Below are positions 16,291 to 26,052 of a stretch of 64,000 nt of DNA, in pieces. The notes under the pieces were generated by a model. That model was given only the letters and a program-made list of their open reading frames with translations, ran no database searches and had not been told where the DNA came from. A program made the translations under genes and the position numbers. Origin of the DNA: CBDANW01 sp965197825 (GTDB taxonomy: Bacteria > Acidobacteriota > Vicinamibacteria > Marinacidobacterales > DATDRI01); NCBI GenBank assembly GCA_965197825.1, contig CBDANW010000002.1, forward strand, positions 2,294,001 to 2,358,000, written 5' to 3'. Positions within the stretch are counted from its first letter, which is position 1, and each line of letters starts with the position of its first letter.

Positions 16291-17209
16291 GCCTCGGCAG
16301 AGACGACGCCCTCGCAGGACGCGCCGCCGCGACCCGGAGACGGTGGGGGCCATGCCCCAGACATCCCGAGGCCAGACAGGCCAGACAGGGACGACCTCGC
16401 CGAAGACTCTTGAAGAGCGACTCCACAAGACTATCGCCCGTTCCGGGCTCGCTTCCCGTCGCCAGGCCGAGCAACTAATCGCCGCAGGAAGGGTGCGAGT
16501 CGGCGGCGAGATCGTGACTCGAGTGGGCGCCAAAGTGGATCCGCGCAAAGACGATATTCGGGTGGACGGAGTTAGAGTGCGACCCGATCGTCACCGCCGG
16601 TACATTCTGCTGAACAAGCCGACCGGCTATTTGACGACCCGGTCCGATCCGCGCCGTCGACCGACGGTCATGCAGCTCCTGCCGATCGCCATGCGCTCGC
16701 TCTTCCCCGTAGGGCGGCTCGATATGGCGACGTCCGGACTCCTGCTGCTCACCGATGACGGCAACTTTGCCCTGCGCGTGGCCCATCCCCGTTACGGCAT
16801 CACGAAGACCTACGTGGTCACCGTACGCGGCTTGCCGAGCGAGCGCAGTCTTCAGAGGGCCAAGAAAGGAATCCGGGGCGAGGGGCAGTTGTTGAGGGTA
16901 TCGTCGGTCCGTCTGTTATCGTCCAAAAAGCCCGAGAGTACGCGGCTACGCGTGGTGCTCAACGAGGGGCGATACCGGGAGATCTGGCGGCTGTTCAAAG
17001 CCCTCGGCTACCCGGTGATCGAGCTGCATCGCGAGAAAGTGGGTTTCTTGGACGACCGTGGGCTTGCCTCGGGTGCCTTCCGGTCTCTCCAGCCAGGCGA
17101 AGTTTCACGCCTTCTCGGGAGCTCGGTTGCCGGTCCCAAATCGTCGGCGCGGGGCAGGCCGGCGCGGGGGCCCCATGCAGTTTCCAAGAAGAGGCGCCGA
17201 CAGGATTAG
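16253..17209 (+). CDS. rluB: Ribosomal large-subunit pseudouridine synthase B family
   Basis: An RsuA/RluB-family enzyme that isomerises a uridine in 23S (or 16S) rRNA. It contains an N-terminal S4 RNA-binding domain (ERLHKTIARSGLASRRQAEQLI, then GRVRVGGEIV), and the catalytic aspartate motif GRLDMATSGLLLLT at about residues 160-173, followed by KTYVVTVRG and the RYREIWRLFKALGYPV motif of the RluB/RsuA branch. The basic, low-complexity first ~50 residues overlap scpB; a start at 16268 or 16352 is also possible. A GC-rich basic C-terminal tail is usual. Confidence 0.92.
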   Translation: MRPRPMTLRKTPEPRQRRRPRRTRRRDPETVGAMPQTSRGQTGQTGTTSPKTLEERLHKTIARSGLASRRQAEQLIAAGRVRVGGEIVTRVGAKVDPRKDDIRVDGVRVRPDRHRRYILLNKPTGYLTTRSDPRRRPTVMQLLPIAMRSLFPVGRLDMATSGLLLLTDDGNFALRVAHPRYGITKTYVVTVRGLPSERSLQRAKKGIRGEGQLLRVSSVRLLSSKKPESTRLRVVLNEGRYREIWRLFKALGYPVIELHREKVGFLDDRGLASGAFRSLQPGEVSRLLGSSVAGPKSSARGRPARGPHAVSKKRRRQD

Positions 17210-17224
17210 CAGGGCTAGGGGCCG

Positions 17225-17938
17225 ATGGCGCGACGCGATCTCATTATTGCTATCGATGGCCCCGCAGGGGCGGGAAAGACCACTACCGCTCGCGGCCTTG
17301 CGGCGCGCTTGGGGTATTTCTATCTCGACACCGGTGCGACGTTCCGCGCGGTGGCGCTCAAGGCCCTACGTTCCGGGGTCGATCTCGGAGAACCGGCAGC
17401 GCTTCATGACGTGGCAGTTCAAAGTGAGATTCGGTTCGGTGGACACCACAACGAGACGATCTTCCTCGACGGGGAGGACGTCAGCGCGGCCATCCGGACC
17501 GCCGAAGTCACGGCGGCCGCGTCCCGCATTGCGGTCTATCCTGAGGTTCGGGAGCCGCTCATGGAGCTGTGGAGGCGCATCGGCAAGGACGGCGGCGTGG
17601 TGCTCGAGGGGCGGGACATCGGCACCGTGGTCTTCCCCGACGCCGAGCTCAAGATCTTCCTCATCGCCGAGCCCTCCGTCCGGGCGGAGCGGAGATACCG
17701 CGAGCAGGCGGACCTGCCGGGAGTGACTCCCGAGGTCGTCGGAGAGCAGCTCCGGAGGCGGGATGCCGTCGATCGGGCCCGCCAGCATGCCCCTTTGGTG
17801 AAGGCCCCGGACGCCATCGAGGTCGACACGAGCCGCCTCGGCGCCCAGGAGACGCTCTCGAGGCTGGAACGAGAGGCGCGGGAGCGCATCTCGAAGCGAG
17901 CCGGGTCCAGTCTTGACGCCCCCCGTAAAATAGAGTAG
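17225..17938 (+). CDS. cmk: Cytidylate kinase
   Basis: Cytosolic CMP/dCMP kinase of pyrimidine nucleotide synthesis. The 237-residue protein has the P-loop IDGPAGAGKTTTARGLA (about residues 9-25), the substrate segment GYFYLDTGATFRAVAL, the GGVVLEGRDIGTVVFPDAELKIFL motif (only positions given, about 119-142), and the LID arginines RAERRYREQ. Family members usually have YLDTGAMYR; here ATF replaces AMY. The gene precedes rpsA, the same order as in many proteobacteria, and its last codons contain the predicted rpsA promoter. Confidence 0.94.
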   Translation: MARRDLIIAIDGPAGAGKTTTARGLAARLGYFYLDTGATFRAVALKALRSGVDLGEPAALHDVAVQSEIRFGGHHNETIFLDGEDVSAAIRTAEVTAAASRIAVYPEVREPLMELWRRIGKDGGVVLEGRDIGTVVFPDAELKIFLIAEPSVRAERRYREQADLPGVTPEVVGEQLRRRDAVDRARQHAPLVKAPDAIEVDTSRLGAQETLSRLEREARERISKRAGSSLDAPRKIE

Positions 17939-17941
17939 GAT
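17913..17941 (+). promoter_or_regulatory. Putative rpsA promoter within the cmk 3' end
   Basis: TTGACG (17913-17918), a 17-bp spacer and TAGGAT (17936-17941). Just downstream, at about 17949-17964, GCGGGA-AAGC-TCCCGC can form a small hairpin in the rpsA leader, a plausible site for S1 autoregulation. The leader is about 100 nt long. Confidence 0.55.
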
Positions 17942-18050
17942 AACGGCTTGCGGGAAAGCTCCCGCACCGGCGAAACGAGCCACTGTCCGCAACCCCTTCC
18001 AGTCTCACTCGATCGCCAGAAGAAGAATCCGCAGGAGGTAACAAACTTTA

Positions 18051-19904
18051 ATGCCTGAAGCCAACGACATCGACGACGGCGCTCTCGAAGGAGGGGCCGT
18101 CCAACAAGCACAAGATGAGGAGGAATCCATTCCGGTCGAAGAGTACGAGCGGCTTCTCGACCAGTACAACAGCAACATCGCCGAAGGCGAGGTGGTCAAG
18201 GGGCGTGTGCTCCAGATCTCTCCCAACGAAGTCGTCGTGGATGTCGGCTATAAATCGGAAGGTCTCATACGTGTAGAAGAGTTTTACGACGAGTTCGGCA
18301 AGATCACCGTGAAGGTCGGTGACGACGTGGAGGTGCTTCTAGAAAAGACGGAGGACCGGGAGGGTTATCTGGTCCTGTCCCGCGAAAAAGCCGAGAAGAT
18401 GAAGGTGTGGGATGACATCGAGGCCGCCTACCAGAGCAAGGAGGTGGTCACCGGAAGGGTCATCGAGCGCATAAAAGGAGGTCTGGCCGTCGATATTGGC
18501 GTGCGCGCTTTCTTACCGGGATCCCAAGTCGACGTGCGCCCGGGGCGCAATCTGGAGAGCCTGAAAGGTCGGGAGCTTCGGATGCGCGTGATTAAGGTCA
18601 ACAAGAAACGCGGCAATATCGTGCTCTCGCGGAAGGTTGTACTGGAAGAAGAGCTATCGGACCGGAAGGGAAAGACCCTGGATGCGTTGGAAGAGGGCCG
18701 CGTTTTCCGGGGGGTGGTGAAGAATCTCACCGACTACGGAGCCTTCATCGATCTCGGTGGCATCGATGGTCTGCTACATATTACCGACATGTCTTACGGA
18801 CGCATCAATCATCCTTCGGAGATCTTCAACGTCGGGGATCAGGTAGAGGTGGTCATCCTGAAGTTCGATCGCGAAACGGAACGGGTCTCGCTCGGATACA
18901 AGCAGCTCAGTCCCGATCCCTGGGAGTCGGCGTCGGAACGCTTCGCCGTCGGCGACCGTCTGAAGGGCAAGGTCGTGAGCCTGACCGACTACGGTGCTTT
19001 CATCGAGCTCGAGCCCGGAGTGGAAGGCCTCATTCATGTCTCCGAGATGTCTTGGAGCAAGCGAGTGAAGCATCCCTCCAAGGTTCTCTCGGTGGGAGAC
19101 CCCGTCGAAGCGATGGTGCTCCAGGTGGATCCCGGCGAGCGCCGTATCAGCCTCGGCCTGAAGCAGGTCGAGCCGAACCCTTGGGAGCTCTTGGCGGAGA
19201 AGTACCAGCCCGGCTCTCGCATCGAAGGTACGGTGAGGAACCTGACCGACTTCGGGGCTTTCGTCGAAGTGGAAGAGGGGATCGACGGTCTCGTTCATAT
19301 CTCCGACCTGACATGGAGCAAGCGCATCAAGCATCCTTCCGAGGTGCTCAAGAAGGGCGATACCGTCGAAGCGGTCGTTCTCAATATAGATGCCGACAAT
19401 CAGCGCCTATCGCTTGGGTTGAAGCAGCTTGCGACCGATGTCTGGGAGGAGTTCGTGCAGCGCCACAAGGTCGGGGACGTGGTGGAAGGCAAGATCGTCC
19501 GCCTAACCAACTTTGGGGCTTTCGTAGAGATCGAGGAAGGCGTCGAGGGGCTCTTGCATATTTCCGAGCTCGACGAGGGGCACGTCGAGAAGCCCGAAGA
19601 CAAGCTAGAGGTGGGGGAAACCCACAAGATGAAGATCATCAAGATGAGCGACGCCGAGCGCAAGATCGGTCTCTCCATCCGGGCTCTCGACATGGATATC
19701 GACCCCGCCGAGTACGAAGCGCTTGCCCCGAGCTCGGGCTCTCCCAACGCGACTTTGGGTGATTACTCCAACTCGCCGGGGGCCATCGAGCCTGCTGAAG
19801 CTCGCGAAGAAGACGCAGGCAGCCAGAAAGCAGAGGAAGCTGAAGCACCACAGGCAAGCCAGGAAAAGCCAGCAGAGCCAGGAGAGAGTAAGACGGATGG
19901 TTAG
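18051..19904 (+). CDS. rpsA: 30S ribosomal protein S1
   Basis: S1 binds mRNA leaders and helps the 30S subunit start translation. The 617-residue protein holds six S1 OB-fold repeats, visible from recurring LTDYGAFIDL, LTDYGAFIELE, LTDFGAFVEVE and LTNFGAFVEIE cores, each followed by DGLLHITDMS or equivalent. An acidic N-terminus (EANDIDDGALEG) and a low-complexity acidic tail flank the repeats, as usual. An AGGAGGT ribosome site is nine bases upstream of the ATG. It lies in the conserved cmk-rpsA-ihf order. Confidence 0.96.
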   Translation: MPEANDIDDGALEGGAVQQAQDEEESIPVEEYERLLDQYNSNIAEGEVVKGRVLQISPNEVVVDVGYKSEGLIRVEEFYDEFGKITVKVGDDVEVLLEKTEDREGYLVLSREKAEKMKVWDDIEAAYQSKEVVTGRVIERIKGGLAVDIGVRAFLPGSQVDVRPGRNLESLKGRELRMRVIKVNKKRGNIVLSRKVVLEEELSDRKGKTLDALEEGRVFRGVVKNLTDYGAFIDLGGIDGLLHITDMSYGRINHPSEIFNVGDQVEVVILKFDRETERVSLGYKQLSPDPWESASERFAVGDRLKGKVVSLTDYGAFIELEPGVEGLIHVSEMSWSKRVKHPSKVLSVGDPVEAMVLQVDPGERRISLGLKQVEPNPWELLAEKYQPGSRIEGTVRNLTDFGAFVEVEEGIDGLVHISDLTWSKRIKHPSEVLKKGDTVEAVVLNIDADNQRLSLGLKQLATDVWEEFVQRHKVGDVVEGKIVRLTNFGAFVEIEEGVEGLLHISELDEGHVEKPEDKLEVGETHKMKIIKMSDAERKIGLSIRALDMDIDPAEYEALAPSSGSPNATLGDYSNSPGAIEPAEAREEDAGSQKAEEAEAPQASQEKPAEPGESKTDG

Positions 19905-19929
19905 GCGTGAGGGGTTCCAGTTGTGAAGC

Positions 19930-19958
19930 TTGACCAACGCCTGCCTTCAGACTAGGCG
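19930..19958 (+). promoter_or_regulatory. Putative promoter before the HU/IHF gene
   Basis: TTGACC (19930-19935), 17 bp, then TAGGCG (19953-19958). The -10 matches TATAAT poorly but resembles the TAGGNT boxes at 17936 and 26076. It lies about 50 bp upstream of the HU/IHF start. Confidence 0.4.
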
Positions 19959-20006
19959 CAATTACGGCCTTTCGGAGCCTTTACCAAAATCAAGGAGTCG
20001 TGGAAC

Positions 20007-20291
20007 ATGACTAAAGCCGAATTGATAGAAGAGGTTTCCAGAGTCTCGGACCTCACCAAGAAGCACTCCGAGATCATCGTGGACACCGTCTTCAAGAGCA
20101 TCATCAATGCTCTTCACCGAGGAGACAAGATCGAGCTCCGTGGTTTCGGTAGCTTTCGTATCCGGCAACGAGAGTCGCGCAAGGGACGTAACCCCAAGAC
20201 TGGTGAGAGAGTGGACGTGCCCGCCAAGAAGGTTCCTTATTTCAAGCCGGGCAAGGAACTGAAAGAGCTCATCAACAGCAACGAGCAGTAG
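20007..20291 (+). CDS. HU/IHF-family DNA-binding protein (IHF beta-like)
   Basis: A 94-residue histone-like protein that bends DNA as a dimer. It starts MTKAELIEEVSRVSDLTKKHSEIIVDTVF and has the HU/IHF arm GFGSFRIRQRESRKGRNPKTGE followed by VPAKKVPYFKPGKELKE, with the intercalating proline in RNPKTG. Following rpsA, where Gram-negatives carry ihfB, it is most like the IHF beta subunit, though an HU homodimer cannot be excluded. Ribosome site AAGGAG lies upstream of the ATG. Confidence 0.9.
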   Translation: MTKAELIEEVSRVSDLTKKHSEIIVDTVFKSIINALHRGDKIELRGFGSFRIRQRESRKGRNPKTGERVDVPAKKVPYFKPGKELKELINSNEQ

Positions 20292-20327
20292 ACAGCGCCA
20301 GACGCTGTTCGAGTAGGCGGTCTCTTC

Positions 20328-22155
20328 ATGGCGTATTCTTCGCCTCTCGTCAAGGGTTTCGCCCCGCCCCGATTCATCGAAGGCAGCCGGGAGGAGGCGG
20401 AACGCCTCCTCGGTGGTCGTCTTCCCCCCCTTCCCGCCGGCGAGTTAGCCGAAGGGGGAGGAGATCGTTTACTACGTCCAACACCACCCCCAGCTACAAA
20501 GGTTCGCGCAGGCATACCTGACGCATCTCTTCCTCGAGGTTTGCCCGGAAGCGGCGCGCGAGGGTGTCAAGCACGCGCCGTCGAACGCGGAGCAAGAGTA
20601 TGCTGGTTTGCTCGAGCGGACGTTGGTCAACTCGCTGATGCAAGATCGGCGCATCGGGCTGGTGAACCTCTTTTGGTTGTCACACTCGAAAGAGATCGCC
20701 GACATCGTGGCTCGCCTGACCGGCACGACGCCCGTGCTGCAGCGGGCCAAGTTCGCCATCCATCCTCTTCTGGCTCGCTTCCTTCGCAACGTCTGGCAGG
20801 CCGCCTGCCGCGAGGTCGAGCAGGGTCGGCAGGGTCATCTCCGATTCCTCCTGGGCCGCTACATTCGCGTCCCTTTGTAGATGCCATCATCGACGATCAG
20901 CTTCCGCTAACCCTTACCAGCATCGGTGAGGTGGACTTCGCCGCGATCCTTGCCAACAACAGCTGTTATGCAATCCGCGCCGACGTTTTCTCGGAAATCT
21001 ATGATTTGCTCTACAAAGAGATCGAAGCTCGGCTGTTGACGAACGATTCGCTGTTCCTGACCAAAGTGGCTCGCGAACTGCCCTCCATCGAGAGGGAGAG
21101 TTACCTCCTTCCGGTCACTATGACCAGGATGCTTTTCAACACGGAGGTCCGCCGACATTTGCTCTCCGACGTCTGGGAGCTCGGCAAGAAGCTGGTGCGT
21201 GCCCGCTCCATCCAGGCCCAGGTCGACGCGGGGGTGAACCCGCTGACGTTGCTGGAAGCCTTCGACGAGCTGGCTCACGCGGTGCAACGGTTCGAGATCG
21301 TTTCCCATGTCCGAGACCACATACGCCTTCTTCCCACTGCCACGAGCGAAGCGCAAATCTACGAACAGCACGGCGGTCCGATGCGCTTCTATCGGTATTC
21401 CGAATCGGTCGAAGTGAGCGGAAACGCGGTGAAGGCCACGGTGATGTTCCTGGATCTACGCGGGTTCACCAAGACGTCCGAGGGCTTGGTCTCGGAGCGC
21501 GATCTGACGCGAGAGCTCTATACCGTATTCGATCCATTTATCGAGATCATCGACCGCTTCGGAGGCGAGGTGGACAAGTTCTTAGGGGACGGGATGATGA
21601 TCACTTTTGGTGCCGGCCACAGCTCTCGCTATGGAGCGCTCAACGCGCTTCGGACCGCCATCCTTGCTCCAAGAGAAGATCCGCGAGCTGAGAGAGGGGG
21701 GCCAAACGGAGTTCACCATGGGTGTCAGCGTGCACCATGGACGAGTCTACTTGGCACACTTCGTCGGGAGCTCGGGGGGACAGGACACAACCTTGATCGG
21801 GCGGAACGTGAACGTCGCGGGCAGGCTTTGCTCGGCCTCGAAGCGAGAAGAAGAGGAACCCGACCCGGAAAGTTCCCCGGCCGACTCGGAGAAGTCGGCA
21901 GATCTCGGAGAGGCGTTAGTGAGAATCGATAGTGAGGGAACTCTCTTCAACGAGGGAATCGCAATCAGCCGGGAGGCGCTCCAGGCAGTAGAGGAGGTTC
22001 TTCCGCTCACCCGCCATGACGAGATCGAAGATCTGTACGGCGAGTTCTATGATCCGAGTGTGAAGAAGACGGTACGCCTGCGCTACGCGGGCGACGTGAA
22101 ATTCAAGGGGGTTGGGGTGTCCGTTCCCGTGTACAGCGTCGAGTACACTGAGTGA
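20328..22155 (+). pseudogene. Adenylate/guanylate cyclase-domain protein with three frameshifts
   Basis: A gene of about 608 codons read in frames that switch three times. Residues from 20328 run MAYSSPLVKGFAPPRF to LAEG; the next piece (EIVYYVQHHPQLQRF through LLGRYIR) is in another frame from about 20455, where five Gs replace an expected four; the third piece (FVDAIIDDQLPLTLTSIGE onward) returns to the first frame near 20868; a final switch near 21655 leads into LLQEKIRELREGG and the C-terminus. The class III cyclase core is recognisable: VMFLDLRGFTKTSEGL and GGEVDKFLGDGMMITFG hold the two metal-binding aspartates. The long N-terminal region is unknown. Whether this is decay or base-calling error is open. 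The end overlaps icmF. Confidence 0.65.
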
Positions 22156-25100
22156 GAGGTGTTCCTCCCTTGATTAAGACATCGCCGACTCGCGCTTACC
22201 GACCTCGGAACAAGCTCCGCTTCATCACCGCCGCTTCGCTCTTCGATGGCCACGATGCCTCGATCAGCATCATCCGACGTTTGCTGCAGCGCGCCGGAGT
22301 GGAAGTGATCCACCTGGGGCACAACCGATCGGTGGCGGAGATCGTCGAGTCGGCGGTCCAGGAAGATGCACAGGCGGTTGCGGTCAGCTCCTACCAGGGC
22401 GGTCACATCGAGTTCTATCGCTACCTCGTCGATCAGCTGAGAGAACGAGGGGCTTCTCACGTTCGCGTTTTCGGTGGTGGTGGCGGCGTCATCGTGCCCA
22501 GCGAGATCCGCGTGCTGGAAGAGTACGGCGTCACCAAGATCTTCTCGCCCGACGACGGGCGGCGCCACGGGTTGCAGGGCATCATCCGACACATGCTGGA
22601 GTCCGCGGACTTCGCCTTGCCGCCACTCCCACCCCTGCCACTCAAGACCGACCCAGCGAACATCCTGACACTCGGGGGGACACTCGCGGCAACAGCGACA
22701 ATAGAGGCAGGGGGCGTTCCGATGCTGGCTCGACTCATCACGCTTGTGGAGCTGGACGGTGCCGGCCCGGGGGCATCACCTCTGGGTGCGGCTTGGGCGA
22801 GCGCCCTCAGAGAGCGCGCCGCCGAGCGAGTCGCCCCGGTGGTGGGGATCACGGGGCCGGGCGGTGCGGGGAAGAGCTCTCTCACCGATGAGCTGGTCCG
22901 GCGTCTGATGACGGACTTTCCGAAGCTCACTATCGCGATCCTGTCGATCGATCCTTCCAAGCGCAAGACCGGTGGGGCGCTCCTCGGCGACCGCATCCGG
23001 ATGAATGCCATCTATCGGCCAGGCGTTTACATGCGGAGCCTGGCGACGCGCGGGTCGGGTTCCGAGCTTTCGGAGGCGACGCGACATGCGATCCAGATCC
23101 TCAAGGCGTGGGGCTTCGACGTGATTTTCGTCGAGACCAGCGGAATCGGGCAGGGCGCTTCCGCTGTCGTGGATGTGTCGGATTTGAGCCTCTACGTCAT
23201 GACGTCCGAATATGGAGCGCCGTCGCAGCTCGAAAAGATCGACATGCTCGACCATGCGGATCTCGTCGCCATCAACAAATTCGATCGACGTGGCAGCGAG
23301 GACGCGTTACGCGACGTACGACGGCAGATGCGCCGCAACCTGGGTGCGTCCAAAGACGTTCCCGACAACGCACTCCCGGTTTTTGGAACCATCGCTAGTC
23401 AGTTCGGCGACCGTGGCGTTACCGCTTTGTTCTTGGCCCTCGTCGAGCGTTTCGCAGAAAAGTTACAGCGACCACTTCGCTCCCGCCTCGAGCTTCCAGA
23501 GGGTGTGGTGACGGGAGAGCGGCACCCGCTCATTCCGGAAGCCCGCGTTCGCTACCTGGGGGAGATCGCGGAGGCGGCGCGCTCTCGACGTGCCTGGGTT
23601 GAAGAGCAAGTATCGCTGGCCCGGCGTCTCTTTCAATTGGATGGAGCAAAGCGAGAGTGCGAAGACGATCGAGTCAAACAGGCGATCAGCGCTCGATTCG
23701 ACGAGCTTCGGACCAACTTGGATCCCGAGTGCTGGCGGCTGGTGTGGGATTGGGAGACGCTCCGCCAATCCTACCAGGAAGGATCGTTCGCTTTCGAGGT
23801 CCGCGATCGGCAGGTCGAGGTGTCGACGACGGTCGAGACGCTCTCCGGGTTACCCGTTCCCAAAGTCGCGATGCCTCGCTTCGAAGATTGGGGAGAAATC
23901 CTGAAGTTCCAGCTTGAGGAGAATCTTCCGGGCAACTTTCCCTTTACCGCGGGAGTCTATCCGTTCAAGCGCGACACCGAGTCGCCCCGACGGCAGTTCG
24001 CCGGGGAGGGAGGACCGGAGCGAACCAACCGACGATTTCATTTTCTGTGCCGGAACGACGAAGCAAAGCGTTTGTCCACCGCCTTCGATAGCGTCACGCT
24101 CTATGGCGAGGACCCCGACGAGCGCCCCGACATCTTCGGGAAGATCGGCGAGGGAGGCGTGTCCATTGCGACCCTCGACGACATGAAGAAGCTCTATAAG
24201 GGCTTCGAGTTGACCGATGCCCTCACCAGCGTTTCGATGACCATCAATGGGCCGGCCCCGAGCATTCTTGCCATGTTCTTCAATGCCGCTATCGAGCAAG
24301 AGGTCGACAAGTTCAGCAATCGGCACGACCGGCCGTCCGGCCGCGAGGGGCGCGAGCGTATCAAGGGTGACACGCTGAAAGTCGTCCGGGGAACCGTGCA
24401 AGCGGACATACTGAAAGAAGACCAGGCCCAGAACACCTGCATCCTGTCTACCGAGTTCTCTCTTAGGTTGATGGGGGACGTCCAACAGTACTTCATCGAT
24501 CAAGGCGTTCGAAACTTCTATTCCGTCTCCATCTCCGGGTACCACATTGCCGAGGCGGGGGCGAATCCGATCACTCAACTTGCCTTCACGCTAGCCAACG
24601 GGTTTACCTACGTCGAGTACTATCTGTCTCGCGGAATGAAAATCGACGATTTCGCTCCGAACCTCTCCTTCTTTTTCAGTAATGGATTGGAGCCAGAGTA
24701 TTCGGTCATGGGGCGTGTGGCTCGGCGGATCTGGTCGCGCACGTTGCGAGATCGGTACGGAGCCAATCCGCGCAGTCAAATGTTCAAGTACCACATTCAG
24801 ACGTCCGGCCGTTCGTTGCATTCGCAAGAGATTCAGTTCAACGACATTCGAACCAGCCTGCAAGCGCTCACCGCGGTCTACGACAATTGCAATTCACTGC
24901 ACACCAACGCTTATGATGAAGCCGTCACCACGCCGAGTGCGGAGTCGGTGCGCCGAGCGATGGCTATCCAGCAGATCATCAATCGCGAGTTCGGGATGGC
25001 CCTGAACGAGAATCCTCTCCAGGGCTCCTACCTTATTCAGGAGCTTACCGACCTGGTCGAGGAGGCGGTGCTCGCGGAATTCGATCGACTGAGCGAGCGC

Positions 25101-25493
25101 GGGGGAGTCCTAGGGGCGATGGAGCTCCAGTATCAACGAAGCCGAATACAAGAAGAGTCGCTTTTCTACGAGCTGAAGAAAGACAGCGGCGAGATACCGA
25201 TCGTGGGGGTGAACACGTTCCTCGATCCGGATTCCCCGGAGGAACCTGAACCAGCGGAAGTCGATCTAGCGCGCGCGACGCCGGAAGAGAAACGCCAGCA
25301 GATCGACAACCTGCGCGCCTTTCAGAAGAGGAACGAAGCGCATGCCCGTAAGGCTCTCGACCGTTTGAAGGAGCAGGCCGCTTCGGGCGGCAACGTTTTT
25401 GCGGAGTTGATGGAAACGGTGCGCGTCGCGAGCCTCGGCCAGATCACCCACGCTCTTTATGAAGTAGGGGGGCAGTACCGTCGCGCCATGTAG
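22152..25493 (+). CDS. icmF: Fused isobutyryl-CoA mutase/GTPase IcmF
   Basis: A coenzyme B12-dependent mutase that interconverts isobutyryl-CoA (and related acyl-CoAs) with n-butyryl-CoA, carrying its own GTPase chaperone. The 1113-residue chain has the B12-binding domain with DGHDASI at residues 32-38, a MeaB-like GTPase with Walker A GPGGAGKSS at about 234-242, and a large TIM-barrel mutase domain from about residue 570 (LPGNFPFTAGVYPFKR, then FSVSISGYHIAEAGANP-like YSVSISGYHIAEAGANP). The order is that of IcmF. The GTG at 22152 overlaps the upstream stop; a TTG at 22170 after GAGAGGTG is an alternative. It probably works with the B12-binding subunit downstream. Confidence 0.95.
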   Translation: MRGVPPLIKTSPTRAYRPRNKLRFITAASLFDGHDASISIIRRLLQRAGVEVIHLGHNRSVAEIVESAVQEDAQAVAVSSYQGGHIEFYRYLVDQLRERGASHVRVFGGGGGVIVPSEIRVLEEYGVTKIFSPDDGRRHGLQGIIRHMLESADFALPPLPPLPLKTDPANILTLGGTLAATATIEAGGVPMLARLITLVELDGAGPGASPLGAAWASALRERAAERVAPVVGITGPGGAGKSSLTDELVRRLMTDFPKLTIAILSIDPSKRKTGGALLGDRIRMNAIYRPGVYMRSLATRGSGSELSEATRHAIQILKAWGFDVIFVETSGIGQGASAVVDVSDLSLYVMTSEYGAPSQLEKIDMLDHADLVAINKFDRRGSEDALRDVRRQMRRNLGASKDVPDNALPVFGTIASQFGDRGVTALFLALVERFAEKLQRPLRSRLELPEGVVTGERHPLIPEARVRYLGEIAEAARSRRAWVEEQVSLARRLFQLDGAKRECEDDRVKQAISARFDELRTNLDPECWRLVWDWETLRQSYQEGSFAFEVRDRQVEVSTTVETLSGLPVPKVAMPRFEDWGEILKFQLEENLPGNFPFTAGVYPFKRDTESPRRQFAGEGGPERTNRRFHFLCRNDEAKRLSTAFDSVTLYGEDPDERPDIFGKIGEGGVSIATLDDMKKLYKGFELTDALTSVSMTINGPAPSILAMFFNAAIEQEVDKFSNRHDRPSGREGRERIKGDTLKVVRGTVQADILKEDQAQNTCILSTEFSLRLMGDVQQYFIDQGVRNFYSVSISGYHIAEAGANPITQLAFTLANGFTYVEYYLSRGMKIDDFAPNLSFFFSNGLEPEYSVMGRVARRIWSRTLRDRYGANPRSQMFKYHIQTSGRSLHSQEIQFNDIRTSLQALTAVYDNCNSLHTNAYDEAVTTPSAESVRRAMAIQQIINREFGMALNENPLQGSYLIQELTDLVEEAVLAEFDRLSERGGVLGAMELQYQRSRIQEESLFYELKKDSGEIPIVGVNTFLDPDSPEEPEPAEVDLARATPEEKRQQIDNLRAFQKRNEAHARKALDRLKEQAASGGNVFAELMETVRVASLGQITHALYEVGGQYRRAM

Positions 25494-25536
25494 TCGCCCC
25501 GCGGCCCAGAAGCAGCAGACGCATCTGATTCGAACG

Positions 25537-25971
25537 ATGCCAGCCAAAACCCATCCAACAATGAAGACCATGCCGCTCAAGATCCTCATCGCCAAGCCCG
25601 GTCTCGACGGCCATGACCGGGGCGCCCTTGTCGTAGCCCGGGCGCTCCGCGATGCTGGGATGGAGGTCGTCTATACGGGCCTCCGGCAGACCCCGGAACA
25701 GATCGTCGAGGCGGCACTTCAAGAAGACGTTCATGCGATTGGTATCTCGATCCTCTCGGGGGCGCACAACTACCTTCTGGATCGGGTCATGGAATTGCTC
25801 AAGGAGAAGGAGATGGAAGACGTCCTGGTTTTCGTCGGAGGCATCATCCCCGACCAGGATATCGCCAAACTCCGCAAGTTGGGCGTCGCCGAGGTTTTTC
25901 AACCCGGCAGCCGTCTGGAGGACGTCGTTCGGTTCCTTAGACAGCGGCTCGAGCGGCTAGGCCCCCACTGA
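25537..25971 (+). CDS. Stand-alone cobalamin-binding subunit (methylmalonyl-CoA mutase small-domain type)
   Basis: A 144-residue B12-binding protein with the DxHxxG motif in KPGLDGHDRGALVVARAL (about residues 22-39), the SxL motif region GISILSGAH and the GG motif VFVGGIIP. It is the free-standing form of the mutase C-terminal domain that pairs with a separate catalytic subunit (McmA1-type) in many bacteria. No such catalytic subunit is in this window; IcmF next door already has its own B12 domain. The partner therefore is elsewhere or this subunit serves another mutase such as ethylmalonyl-CoA mutase. Confidence 0.88.
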   Translation: MPAKTHPTMKTMPLKILIAKPGLDGHDRGALVVARALRDAGMEVVYTGLRQTPEQIVEAALQEDVHAIGISILSGAHNYLLDRVMELLKEKEMEDVLVFVGGIIPDQDIAKLRKLGVAEVFQPGSRLEDVVRFLRQRLERLGPH

Positions 25972-25975
25972 GGGG

Positions 25976-26020
25976 GAAATCCCCCCCCGCCGCTTCGGAG
26001 GGGCCTCCCGAGGCTATCCC
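25976..26020 (+). terminator. Hairpin-rich stretch after the B12-binding gene
   Basis: GGGGGAAATCCCCC forms a short stem, followed by a second near-palindrome around GGAGGGGCCTCC. It directly follows the stop of the B12-binding gene and precedes a new promoter, which is where a terminator is expected. There is no clear T-run, so the call is tentative. Confidence 0.35.
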
Positions 26021-26052
26021 ACAGGTACCAAAGGCATTACGACCCCGTACAC

